From the NCBI GenBank assembly GCA_037501455.1, contig CM074857.1:125847501-125911500 (forward strand): a DNA stretch of 64,000 nucleotides. Reading direction: 5' to 3'. The DNA is from Lantana camara (Eukaryota; Streptophyta; Magnoliopsida; Lamiales; Verbenaceae). Of this stretch, positions 54,506-64,000 are shown piece after piece. The notes beneath the pieces were generated by a model that saw only the letters and a list, made by a program, of their open reading frames with translations, did not search any database and was not told the DNA's origin. Numbering within the stretch: the first letter of the stretch is position 1; each line of letters starts with the position of its first letter. The position numbers and the translations under genes are program-made.

Positions 54506-56124
54506 GGGTTTTCAAATTGAAATAAGTGACCTATATCATTAACCCGTGTAACATAACAATTCAGGGTCATGTTCGGTGTAATCCAACAATTCATGCTATC
54601 TTAACTAAATTAAATATTTTATATTTCGATTTCTATGTATGGCTGTAAGGAGTTAGTATCGATAGATAAATATTTTTAGTTTAATAGTTTCATCCGATTT
54701 GAACTCATAAGATTAAAAAAATAAAAAAAACAACTCGAGCCATCACAGACAATCCAACTGGCATGGTTAGTTGGCTAAGCTGACAAAATATTTGGAAAAA
54801 TATATTAATTACATGCAATAATCATCCTCTTAATTTGAGTTGTTGACTTCCTTTAGAATGAAATATACAACCAAAATTAGTCAATAGTCATGTAGATAAT
54901 ATTCTGATTGATTTTGAACACAATTTAATGAAGAATATATACAACCAAGATGAACTTTCATGAAATTATGAGAGCTACCTTCATCATGAGATGATCATGC
55001 TAAATCGTGATTAATTTCTAGTTTAGCTTATTGATTATCAATTGATACATAATTAACTATATATATATAAAAGATTCATGGTTTATTATTTTGCGAGAAA
55101 ATTACAATTTGGATATACCAACTCACTCTAATTTATAATTTTGGTGTACAAAAATTTTTGATAAAAAAGTTAGTTAATAAATCTAAAAATTTGCAATTTC
55201 ATATACTATTTGACCTAAATAGATATGACCTGTCGAAAAATCCATACGAAACTCACAAAACCCCCTTCGTGACAAATTCTCAACGGACACGTGAAAATCC
55301 GGCTGAGCTTTCAGGTGGGGTCATATGTTTTCGGGTTAAATAGTATATGAAATTGTGAATTTTTATAATTAATAGATTAATTTTTTTATGGAAAAAATTT
55401 TTGTGATAAAATTACGAGTAAAGATAAGTTGATATAAAAAATGCAAATTTCTCATTATATTTTGCAAGGATTATGTGGACTCATTGACTTGACAGATCAA
55501 GAAAATCCCTACGTATTATCCCATGTGCAGTAACATTGGACACTTCCACCGTTCCACGTTGTGTACCATCATAAAATAATTCTAAATTAATGAATACCAT
55601 ACATTAACAACAAAGTCACATAAAATATGTATTTACATGCACAGTACCCCACGTAACGTGCCCAATAATTGAGTGGACACTAATAGCAATATTGTTACAA
55701 ATAAATTATTAATTAGTTTTTTTTTAATACAAATTTAATACCATTTTTGATACCGTAAATATAACTTATTAGCACAAAATTTCAACGTAAGCATTTTTCC
55801 TCACGCAACCTTACCTATAGGTATTAGTTTTAATGTTCACGCAAACCTCACCTAATTTATGGGGTATTGGGGTACTATCATAACGGGAACAGTTAACAAG
55901 TTCGGGAGCTCTCGCGAGAATCATAACGGAGAGAGTTTGCATATTCGGGAGCTCTTGTTTAACAAGTTCGCTCTATTGAATTTGTGTACGTTTAGTTACG
56001 GAGATTATAAATAACTTGGTGAAATGGTAAAAAAACTTATAGATAAGTTCAGACGGAAAGAAAGAAAAGCGCTAAGGTGACGTGAATAACTAAAATCTAA
56101 GTCCCTAAACTTAACTTACTACCT

Positions 56125-56285
56125 ATGTGCACGGATACGGACATGGCGACACGGACACGACACGACACGGATACGGCGACACAGATTTTTTTGTGAATTT
56201 TCCACGTGAGAAGTGTCGAACACGAGTGTTCGATACGACACGACACGACAAACTGATATTTTTAAAAGTGTCGGTGCATTAGATC
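56125..56285. repeat. dispersed GTGTC repeat, copy 4
   Basis: GTGCACGGATACGGACATGG, CCACGTGAGAAGTGTCGAAC, ACGAGTGTTCGATACGACAC and AAAAGTGTCGGTGCATTAG follow the shared order. Confidence 0.75.
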
Positions 56286-57122
56286 TTACTACACGAGGAG
56301 TTAATCTTAGAGTCATGAGGAGTTATCTCAAAGCATTTTGGGTCTGGGTATGCAATTGAGGCATGAGGTGGGTTACGGATCGAACACATGCAAGGATCGA
56401 AACGAGGGGTTTTGGGCCGAACACATGTAATTGAGGAATGAGGGGTTAACTTCAAAGCGTTTTGGATCGGACGCAACAGTATTTTACTCGATTAACACTT
56501 CACGACACTTTTGCTTTGATTTGATAATAGTATTAATGTATAATTTTTTTTTTTTAAATTCAAAATACGATGTCAACCACCGATTACAATAACTAATCCT
56601 TTACCAAATTGTGAGCACGTTCGACATGCAAAAGTGAGACAACCTAGGAAAAATTTTAAAAACTACATATATATAGAATCAGAAATAATCTTAAGTTTTT
56701 TATTTGATGTTTTTGCAATTAATTTTTAATTTTGTCGCACTTTAATTTTTAATTACTGGAATGTAATTGATCAATCTTCAAGTCAACTACTCGTAATAAT
56801 AGAGCAGATATTTTATAGTGTTGATGATTTGAATTAAATAATTAAATTAAACAAGATATGTCATTGTAGACCATTTATATTTGGTGCCAATTCATTTATG
56901 ATCACTCGAATTTTGATGTCGACGAGTTCTTCTCACGTCCACCACTTCAATCCTTTTCTTTGTTTTTTTTTTTTTTCATCTTAATTTACTATAATTTCCT
57001 TAAATAATACATCAATTACTATCATTCAACGTTTGTATTTATACGAATAGTATTCTATTTTATTTTATTGATGTAGATTTTGAAAAATAAAAACCCGATC
57101 ACGATTTTGATTGATTGATTTA

Positions 57123-57390
57123 TGGGGGGTTTTGAGAAAACTCCCCATGAGTTGAAAAATTTTGAGTTTGCTCCCCATTTTTAAATACATCATTTGGGGT
57201 TTTAGATACACGATTCTGGGATTTATATACACGATTCTGGGATTTAGATACATGATTTTTTTCCTTATATTTCAAATACATCATTTGGGGTTTTAGATAC
57301 ACGATTCTTGAGTTTTAATACATCATTTTTGAAAATAGGGAGTTAAAAGAAATTTGACTTGTCAATTGGGGAGTTTTCTCAAATTCCCCG
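57123..57390. mobile_element. 268-bp MITE, 8-bp target duplication TTGATTTA
   Basis: The left end TGGGGGGTTTTGAGAAAACTCCCC and right end (reverse complement CGGGGAATTTGAGAAAACTCCCC) are inverted repeats, each itself containing a GGGG...CCCC palindrome. TTGATTTA occurs at 57115-57122 and 57391-57398. The duplicate locus near 43045 has GATTTATTTACTTTAAT without the insert. The 8-bp duplication suggests the hAT superfamily. A partial relative sits at 15080-15160. Confidence 0.88.
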
Positions 57391-57504
57391 TTGATTTATT
57401 TACTTTAATTACTGTAATCTAGAGTAGTACTTTTTTTTTTCCATCATTCTAATTAATATTTAAAATTATCTTTAATCGATTCCAAATAAAATTTCAGCTA
57501 ATAA

Positions 57505-58354
57505 TGATGAGGCCTAAAAATACTCTCGAATCAGAGCCGTCCACGTGTCTGCATGTCGCCGACTAAGTCTCAGACGCTCGCCTTAAGGGGCTCATGGGCC
57601 TTTCCAGCCCACTCGTTGGTAAGCAAGGGTGGGCCGTCAAGCAGCGAATGACCACTACGGTAAAAGTCCAGATCCGACGAGTCTGGCGCTCGCATCCGGG
57701 CCCTCAGGGTTACCCATCACAGGGAAGCACCCATACGAGGGTCCCATGATTGACGTTCGGGATCTTGCCGCTCGAAGGTCATCTATCGTGAGGAGCCCAT
57801 CTGTGGACTTCCCGAGCGTCATCAACGCTCGTAAATGAGTCTGTCCCTCATGCGATGGATTCTCACCTTCAGAAGGAGATCTTATTCCCTCATCCCACAC
57901 GACCCTCGTCAACAACCTCTGACACAAAGGTACAGGGCACAGTGCACCTGGCGCGCCGTCACCTTTTCAGAGATGTCACTCTCACACCCTCACAGGCTGC
58001 CACGCGTTAGGGCAACACAGGTTTGGGACCACATGGTCAATTTACCCATTTACCCCCATCCCTAACATATAAATAAGGGGAAATCCATGCATTCTCGCCC
58101 AACTCAACTTCTGCACCCAAAAAGCACATCCATCCGATTCTGGGCATTCTCCACCAACTTTCTCAGGGCTTCTCTTTCACCACAGTAACACTACCTTGGT
58201 AGTCTGCACACTTGGTGTTATCCTAGCTGGAAGAACCCACGCTTAAAAGGAAACCCAGATCCTGAGGCCCTCACGCCTGTGATGGTCTTCCCTTTCACAA
58301 ACAAATATCAAAGTGATTGTTGCATTTAGGAAACTCGCATTTCCTGCACCATCA
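57505..58354 (+). repeat. 5' LTR of element 2 (850 bp)
   Basis: It starts TGATGAGGCCTAAAAA and ends CTGCACCATCA, followed at once by the primer site. CATATAAATAAGGGG near 58067 is the TATA box. CACGTGTC and similar ACGTG motifs occur in U3. Confidence 0.9.
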
Positions 58355-58376
58355 TTTTTGGCGCCGTCTGTGGGAA
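58355..58376 (+). other. primer-binding site of element 2
   Basis: TTTTGGCGCCGTCTGTGGGA follows the LTR, the same core as in element 1. Confidence 0.78.
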
Positions 58377-58453
58377 ACCATCACCACCGTCTTTGGTATT
58401 GCCAGTCTCTTCTTCTGAAAGCTAGTTGAAAAGTAACACCCAAGTCTTGAATC

Positions 58454-58689
58454 ATGGTTACTGCCACAAGATCTGGAACTCTAGAGAACAGGGGAGGTCT
58501 TCCTCCCACCAACGGAGAAAACGCAGAGAACCCTGTTCTCGCCGGAGGGGCACCGCTCCTTGCGGCCGGAAACGTTGATGCCACGGCACCCCTCCCAACG
58601 GGGAATGAAGCGGGAGGATCAGGTTCCAATCCTCCCCCCCCCCAACTTTCGCCCCAAGTGTCCCTGCTTCCCATCATGGCGTATATCCT
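58454..58689 (+). pseudogene. element 2 gag N-terminus, out of frame with the main ORF
   Basis: MVTATRSGTLENRG at 58454 corresponds to the gag start of element 1 (MVATRSG). The frame runs Pro/Gly-rich to a run of ten C at 58634-58643; after it the homologous sequence (HHGVYPMAMPPPGYAL) is in the frame of 58690. A one- or two-base change in the C run explains the break. Confidence 0.8.
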
Positions 58690-61600
58690 ATGGCCATGCC
58701 GCCGCCAGGATACGCGCTCACGCAGCCCGGAGTTATGCCTGGGACAACGCCGGGGATGATACCTTTGGTCCCCCCATATCAAGTGGGGACACTGAACCTC
58801 CCTCTAGCAGTGCCAAGGGAAATACAGGGGGTGGAGATGCCCCAACTCACTACGCAACAACTTCAGGCGTTGTACGCGCAGTGCGAGAGCCAAGCTGTAC
58901 AGAATGCTTGGGAACACTTCACTATGGCTTATTTCCCTTCATACGCCGGCGCTCGGATAGCCCCACCCTTGGGCGGGCTCCCTGCACATCCTTTGACAAT
59001 GGCCCAAAATGCTCTACGGGCACAGCAACCTCCCCCGCCTGCTCCGAATCAAGAAAATGAAGCCCCACCGAGGGTCCAGCAAGAACGACCCGTGGGAGGA
59101 GATGACAGGGCTCCTCGAAATGAGGCGGCCGGAAATGATGAAGAGGTCCAGTCAAGGGCCACAAGGAGGGCAAACCGCAGGAATGTCGGTGACCCTCAGC
59201 TAGCAGCTGTACAAGACCAAATTCGAGGGCTCCAAAACGTGGTAGAGCAGCTCTCTCGAGCGCGGTCTCACGCCTCCCGTGAGGGGGACGAGAGGTCCAA
59301 GGCCAGAGACGCTCGGCGACCACGCAGCCCCATTTCCCACCGAAGAAGAGAGGCTAGCTATGAAGACCCCGACGAGCGAGATTACAGGATCATGGCGGGC
59401 GATTCCCCCCTCGTCGAGGAAGTTCTGATGACCCGTGCAGGGAAGGGTAAAATTCCCTCGTCAATCAACAGGTATGATGGAACTACGGATCCAGCCGAGC
59501 ATCTGGACCATTTCGTGCACCTAATGCACCTCTATGACCATCCGGACAACTACTGGGCCAAGGTGTTTGTCACTTCCCTCACTGGAATGGCCCAAGAGTG
59601 GTACAAAAAGCTCCCCCCGCGCTCGATCCGAGGATATTATGACTTGACGGATGCTTTTGTCAGCCACTTCAATTCGCTGAAAGCACCGGCCCCGGCCGCG
59701 ACCGCTCTTTATAGCCTGGTCCAAGGGCCGAGCGAGACTCTCCGATCCTTCATGGGGAGGTTCAACAAAGAGATTTTGTTAGTAGAAAAGCCCTCGATGG
59801 ACTTTCTAAGGCACGTTCTATTTGGGGCCGTCAATATGAAGCATTACGTCAGCAAAGAATTTGTAGAGGAAGTGGCCAAGAAGAAACCGCGCTCGTTGAC
59901 GGAAATTAGGGAGATTGCCGACTCCTTCTTTACCCTCGAGGACATGTACATAGCGAGGGATCAGAAGATTGCAAATGCCCCTCGCGCCAACAGAGTCCAC
60001 GAGGACAAAGGGGAGCCCCACCGAAGTCACCGCCGCAGCCCAATACCCGCTCGTCGTCATTCCTCTCCTCCGCGGAGGCTCGAGCGAGTCCCCCTCAACC
60101 GCCCAATTGCCGAAGTTTATTCCTTGGCGGACCAGAAGTTGTTCAAAAGGCCGCCCAAGCTGAGAGAGACCGAGGCTCAAAAACGCTCGGGGAAGTATTG
60201 TGCTTTCCATAAGCAGAAGGGGCATGACACCAACGAATGCCGTCACCTGGAGAAGGAGATTCAGCGGCTGATTGCCGGGGGGCACCTCAAAGAGTTTGTA
60301 AAAGTACTGGAAGGGTACGACGAACATTGCGCAAGACGGGCGCTCGAAAGAAGGAGAAGCCGCTCACGTTCCCATAGTCCTCGTCGCCAGCGCACTGAGA
60401 CCAGCGAGCGCAACAAAGGGAAGGGGGTGGATGTGGAAAATCAGCCCTTTGCGGTCATTCACATGATTGCGGGAGGCCCCTCAGGAGGCGACTCCAATGC
60501 TTCCCGTCGCCGTCATGTACGGAGCTATAACCAAAGACCAACGCTCCCTCGCTCAGTGCTCTCTGTGGACAGCTCGTTGCGCTCAAAGGAGGATAATGTT
60601 ATAGGATTTACCGAGAAAGATGTTGAACATATTGTAACACCCCATGGGATAGGAAAAACCTCTGATTGTCCCATGGTGGTTAGTTTAGACGTTCATAACC
60701 ACACTGTAAAGAGGGTTTTATTTGATAGTGGAAGCTCTGTGAACGTTCTCCCGTACTCAACTTTTCAACAAATGAATATAACGAACATCCCCCTCGAACC
60801 TCTCAGAACTGCCCTCGTAGGGTTTGGAGGTTCCGAGATCGTCCCTCGCGGACAGATTCGATTGGCCACCTCTTTTGGTCGCGCCCCACAGCGGAAAACT
60901 TTGAGCGTCCTCTACACCATCGTCGAGGTGGATCTTCCTTACAATATTATCATTGGGCGCCCAGCCCTCGTGGATTTCAAGGCTGTAATTTCTACCTATC
61001 ATCAAAAAGTCAAGTTTCCGACCCCCGAGGGTACTGGAGAAATTCTATGTAACGTCAAAGAAGCTTGGGAATGCTACATACTTTCGCTTCGAAGCCACAA
61101 GCCCAAACATTCCCTTCGACCTGGGTCTACTAAGAAATCCGTTGATTTCCCAGAGTTAAACGAAGATGGCCCTGAGCGCAAAAGAGCCAAGCTGTACCGG
61201 AAGAAGAATAAAAGGAAGACCTCTGGAGACGTTCAGTGCTCTGAGGATGGGCCACTGGGGGCCGTAGAGGTTTCTTCCTCAGAAAACGAGGGTGATGAGC
61301 CCAAAAATACGCTCACTGGGAAGAAACGAGCGTTAGAGGCACCGAGGCCGGAAGTTCGGATTGAGCCCACCGAGGAGTTTTTGACCGTCGAATTGGAGCC
61401 CGGGAATCCGGATAAAACAACCCAGATTGGCTCAAGCCTGGATGGGCCCTCGCAAGTTTTGATGATCGACTTCCTAAGGGAGAATCTAGACGTTTTTGCG
61501 TGGAAAGCTTCTGATCTCACAGGGATAGATCCGAGCGTCATTGTCCACAGATTGAATGTGGATCCAACCTTCAAGCCCATCAAACAGAAGAAGAGGGACG

Positions 61601-62925
61601 TTCATGGCTTTAGGAAACGGGTTATCGAAGAGGAAGTTACTAAGTTGCTTGATGCTCAGTACATCGAGGAGATTTTGTACCCGGAATGGCTTTGCAATGT
61701 GGTGCTCGTTCCTAAGAGCGCTAATAAGTGGCGTAAGTGCAACGACTTCACTGACCTCAACAAGGCGTGCCCCAAAGACCATTACCCACTACCGAGGATC
61801 GATCAATTGGTAGATTCTACAGCCGGATGTGAACTCATGAGTATGATGGACGCCTTTCAGGGATATTATCAAATCTTTATGGCGCCCGAGGATCGCCCCA
61901 AAACTGCGTTTATTGTGCACTTGGGTGTCTACTGTTTCAAAGTCATGCCCTTCGGGCTCAAAAATGCGGGAGCAACCTATCAACGCCTTGTCAATAGGAT
62001 GTTCGAGCACGAAATTGGAAAATCTATGGAGGTATACGTGGATGATATGATAGTCAAAAGTGAGCGCCAACACTCCCATCTGGAGGATCTCAAGCAGACT
62101 TTCGATATTCTTCGTCGCTACGGAATGAAGTTGAACCCTTCAAAGTGCACTTTTGGCGTTCGAGGTGGTAAGTTTCTGGGATACATGGTCAGTCAACGAG
62201 GCATAGAGGCAAACCCCGAGAAGATCAAAGCAATCCTGGATATACCCTCCCCTCGCAATCTGAGAGAGGTCCAGGTACTCGTGGGTAAGATCATTTCGTT
62301 AAACAGGTTCATTTCCCGCTCAGCAGACCGGAATTTACCCTTCTTTAAAATTTTGCGCAACGCTCGGAACTTTACCTGGAACGAGGATTGCGAAAAGGCC
62401 CTGCAGAACATGAAACAGTACCTGTCGAGCGCGCCTTTGTTAACCAAGCCAATCCCGGGGGAGAACTTATTTGTCTATCTATCAGTCTCTTTAGAAGCAA
62501 CGAGCGCTGTCCTCGTAGCAATCCGCGAGCGTAAGCATATGCCAGTGTATTACCTGAGCAAGACTCTACAGGGGGCAGAGAAAAGGTATATGGAAATTGA
62601 GAAATTTGCCTTTGCGCTCGTTAACGCATCCCGAAGGCTGAGGCCATATTTTCAGGCTCACTCCATCACAGTGCTAACAGATCAACCACTCAGGCAAGTC
62701 CTATCCAAACCGGATGTTTCGGGAAGGTTAATCAAATGGGCCATCGAACTCAGTCAGTTTGATATCTCCTTCGAGCCTCGCACAGCCATACAGGCTCAGG
62801 CAGTGGCCGATCTGTTGGTAGAACGTTTCAATTTGGAGACTGTGCCACAGGCGGACGAGGGTTTATGGCTTTTACACACGGATGGCTCCTCGACCTCACA
62901 AGGGGGGGGGGGGGTGCCGGGGTGA
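58690..62925 (+). CDS. element 2 gag-protease-RT-RNase H reading frame
   Basis: An open frame of 1411 codons. Gag capsid region INRYDGTTDPAEHLDHF is at about 258, and zinc knuckle YCAFHKQKGHDTNEC at about 503. Aspartic protease has DSGSSVNVLPYS at about 678. Reverse transcriptase has MPFGLKNAGATYQ and YVDDM at about 1115. RNase H follows (VYYLSKTLQGAEKRY, LTDQPL). The second RNase H begins LLHTDGSSTSQGGG and is cut by a run of 13 G (62902-62914), after which the frame stops at 62925. ATG 58690 is inside gag; the real start is likely 58454. Gag, protease and pol are fused in one frame here. Confidence 0.92.
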   Translation: MAMPPPGYALTQPGVMPGTTPGMIPLVPPYQVGTLNLPLAVPREIQGVEMPQLTTQQLQALYAQCESQAVQNAWEHFTMAYFPSYAGARIAPPLGGLPAHPLTMAQNALRAQQPPPPAPNQENEAPPRVQQERPVGGDDRAPRNEAAGNDEEVQSRATRRANRRNVGDPQLAAVQDQIRGLQNVVEQLSRARSHASREGDERSKARDARRPRSPISHRRREASYEDPDERDYRIMAGDSPLVEEVLMTRAGKGKIPSSINRYDGTTDPAEHLDHFVHLMHLYDHPDNYWAKVFVTSLTGMAQEWYKKLPPRSIRGYYDLTDAFVSHFNSLKAPAPAATALYSLVQGPSETLRSFMGRFNKEILLVEKPSMDFLRHVLFGAVNMKHYVSKEFVEEVAKKKPRSLTEIREIADSFFTLEDMYIARDQKIANAPRANRVHEDKGEPHRSHRRSPIPARRHSSPPRRLERVPLNRPIAEVYSLADQKLFKRPPKLRETEAQKRSGKYCAFHKQKGHDTNECRHLEKEIQRLIAGGHLKEFVKVLEGYDEHCARRALERRRSRSRSHSPRRQRTETSERNKGKGVDVENQPFAVIHMIAGGPSGGDSNASRRRHVRSYNQRPTLPRSVLSVDSSLRSKEDNVIGFTEKDVEHIVTPHGIGKTSDCPMVVSLDVHNHTVKRVLFDSGSSVNVLPYSTFQQMNITNIPLEPLRTALVGFGGSEIVPRGQIRLATSFGRAPQRKTLSVLYTIVEVDLPYNIIIGRPALVDFKAVISTYHQKVKFPTPEGTGEILCNVKEAWECYILSLRSHKPKHSLRPGSTKKSVDFPELNEDGPERKRAKLYRKKNKRKTSGDVQCSEDGPLGAVEVSSSENEGDEPKNTLTGKKRALEAPRPEVRIEPTEEFLTVELEPGNPDKTTQIGSSLDGPSQVLMIDFLRENLDVFAWKASDLTGIDPSVIVHRLNVDPTFKPIKQKKRDVHGFRKRVIEEEVTKLLDAQYIEEILYPEWLCNVVLVPKSANKWRKCNDFTDLNKACPKDHYPLPRIDQLVDSTAGCELMSMMDAFQGYYQIFMAPEDRPKTAFIVHLGVYCFKVMPFGLKNAGATYQRLVNRMFEHEIGKSMEVYVDDMIVKSERQHSHLEDLKQTFDILRRYGMKLNPSKCTFGVRGGKFLGYMVSQRGIEANPEKIKAILDIPSPRNLREVQVLVGKIISLNRFISRSADRNLPFFKILRNARNFTWNEDCEKALQNMKQYLSSAPLLTKPIPGENLFVYLSVSLEATSAVLVAIRERKHMPVYYLSKTLQGAEKRYMEIEKFAFALVNASRRLRPYFQAHSITVLTDQPLRQVLSKPDVSGRLIKWAIELSQFDISFEPRTAIQAQAVADLLVERFNLETVPQADEGLWLLHTDGSSTSQGGGGVPG

Positions 62926-64000
62926 CCCTCAGGGATCCCCTAGGAGCAGAAGTTGACTACGCAATCAAGCTGGCGTTTCAAGTCACCAACAACGAAGCTG
63001 AATATGAGGCCCTCATCCAAGGGCTCCGGATTGCGCTCCAAAATGGGGCCGCTCGTGTCACAGCATATGTTGATTCGCAGTTGATCGCGAGTCAAATCGA
63101 TGGTAGTTATGAGGCTCGAGAAGCCACCATGGCACGGTATCTATCGAGCGCCAAGGAGGAGATAGCCAAGTTCAAGGAATTTCATCTTTTGCAAGTTCCG
63201 AGAGCAGAAAACGAACGCGCTGACGCTCTTTCGAAGTTCGCGTCCGCTCTGGACGGCCATAGTGAACGCGTAGTTACATTTCTGAGAACGGAGGAACCAC
63301 TGATAAGTAAAGGCGAACCCTCGAAAGAAGTGCACATGATTGACCCCTCCGAGCCTTGCTGGCTTGACGAGATTGTCAGATTCCTCCGGGATGGAACCTG
63401 CCCGAGCGACAAAGTTGAGGCTCGGAAGATCAAAAGCAAGGCCCCTCGTTTCTCGTTGGATACCGAGGGTAGATTATTCAAGCGATCCTTCCAGGGCCCA
63501 CCGATGAGATGTTTGAGACCCTCGCAGGCTAAAGAAGTTTTAAAGCATGTACACGACGGAAGTTGTGGGAACCACTCAGGCGGACGAATCTTGGCGAAGA
63601 AAATCTTAAGGAGTGGGTTCTATTGGCCCTCGATATTGCAAGATGCCATTCAATATTCCAAGAAGTGTCCTAAGTGTCAGTTCCACTCCAACACCCCCCA
63701 GTTACCGGCAGCTCCAATGATTCCTATTGATGTTTCCTGGCCTTTCGATCAGTGGGGCATTGATATCGTGGGACCTCTCCCAATAGCGGTCGGGCAAAAG
63801 AAGTTCATAATACTTGCTGTGGATTATTTCACCAAATGGGCTGAGGCAGAAGCGGTCGCTAAGATAACGTTCAAGGTTGTGAGAGATTTCATTTGGAAAA
63901 ATATCATCTGCAGATACGGCATCCCCAGGGTGCTCATCTCGGATAACGGTTCCCAATTTATCGCTGCCGACACACGGGAGTGGTGCTATGAGCTAGGGAT
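62916..64000 (+). pseudogene. element 2 pol continuation: second RNase H and integrase, shifted frame, cut by window end
   Basis: Immediately after the G run the next frame reads AGVTLRDPLGAEVDYAIK, NNEAEYEALIQGL, YVDSQLIASQ and ENERADALSK (second RNase H), then integrase with HDGSCGNHSGG...CPKCQF, GIDIVGPLP and SDNGSQF. It remains open to the last base. The break at a homopolymer, with no other lesion in 1 kb, suggests a very young mutation or a sequence error. Confidence 0.9.

Larger units (their letters stand above)
54075..57504 (+). repeat. segmental duplication, copy B
   Basis: 54075-55065 aligns with 38400-39655, and about 55980-57504 aligns with 42292-43165. The part 55066-55980 has no clear counterpart in copy A. 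Copy B carries two GTGTC repeats (54340-54505, 56125-56285) and a MITE (57123-57390) absent from copy A, and lacks the large inverted repeat. No gene is supported in it. Confidence 0.72.
57505..64000 (+). mobile_element. second Tat-like Ty3/gypsy retrotransposon (element 2), right end outside window
   Basis: An 850-bp 5' LTR, a primer site and a gag-pol region run off the right edge inside integrase. The polyprotein is similar to that of element 1 throughout, but the LTR belongs to the family of the solo LTRs at 15427 and 49871. Confidence 0.93.

Overview
The window is nuclear DNA from a flowering plant, most likely a eudicot. The evidence is spliced plant genes (GT-AG introns, one GC-AG and one AT-AC intron), a chloroplast chlorophyll-biosynthesis enzyme, a CASP-like membrane protein, a plant F-box gene, plant Ty3/gypsy and Ty1/copia retrotransposons, and AT-rich intergenic DNA. 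A broken glycosyltransferase looks like the UGT94 group known from Lamiales, so an asterid is my guess, but that is inference.

Layout. 1-12355: a Ty3/gypsy Tat/Retand-type LTR retrotransposon on the minus strand, cut by the left window edge, with a decayed gag, an intact RT-RNaseH-second RNaseH-integrase frame, hairpin-rich tandem repeats downstream of pol, and a three-exon gene on the opposite strand. It sits in a long LTR of a Tekay/Del-like element (12356-15070). A solo LTR of a second Tat-like family follows (15427-16258). 16259-35500 is the gene-bearing part: a Rossmann-fold protein (+), a CDK-like kinase (+), a possible small membrane peptide (+), an F-box protein (-), divinyl chlorophyllide reductase (+) and a CASP-like protein (-), separated by several inverted-repeat (MITE-like) elements. 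35500-64000 is mostly transposons: a 1081-bp near-perfect inverted repeat made of two opposed LTR-like arms (39716-42291), a young intact copia element (44028-49043) inside a fossil RNase H reading frame, a Mutator-like element with a 10-bp target duplication and a nested solo LTR (49346-52083), a UGT pseudogene (52506-53862), a 268-bp MITE (57123-57390), and the 5' part of a second Tat-like element (57505-64000) that is the full-length relative of the two solo LTRs.

An older duplication links 38400-43165 (copy A) with 54075-57504 (copy B). Because the copies carry different insertions, each serves as an empty-site control for the other. The host genes do not form an operon or pathway; they are ordinary dispersed plant genes, two of them predicted to be plastid proteins. 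The transposons show clear nesting, which gives relative ages: the Tat element at the left is younger than the Tekay-like LTR it interrupts, and the copia element is younger than the RNase H fossil.
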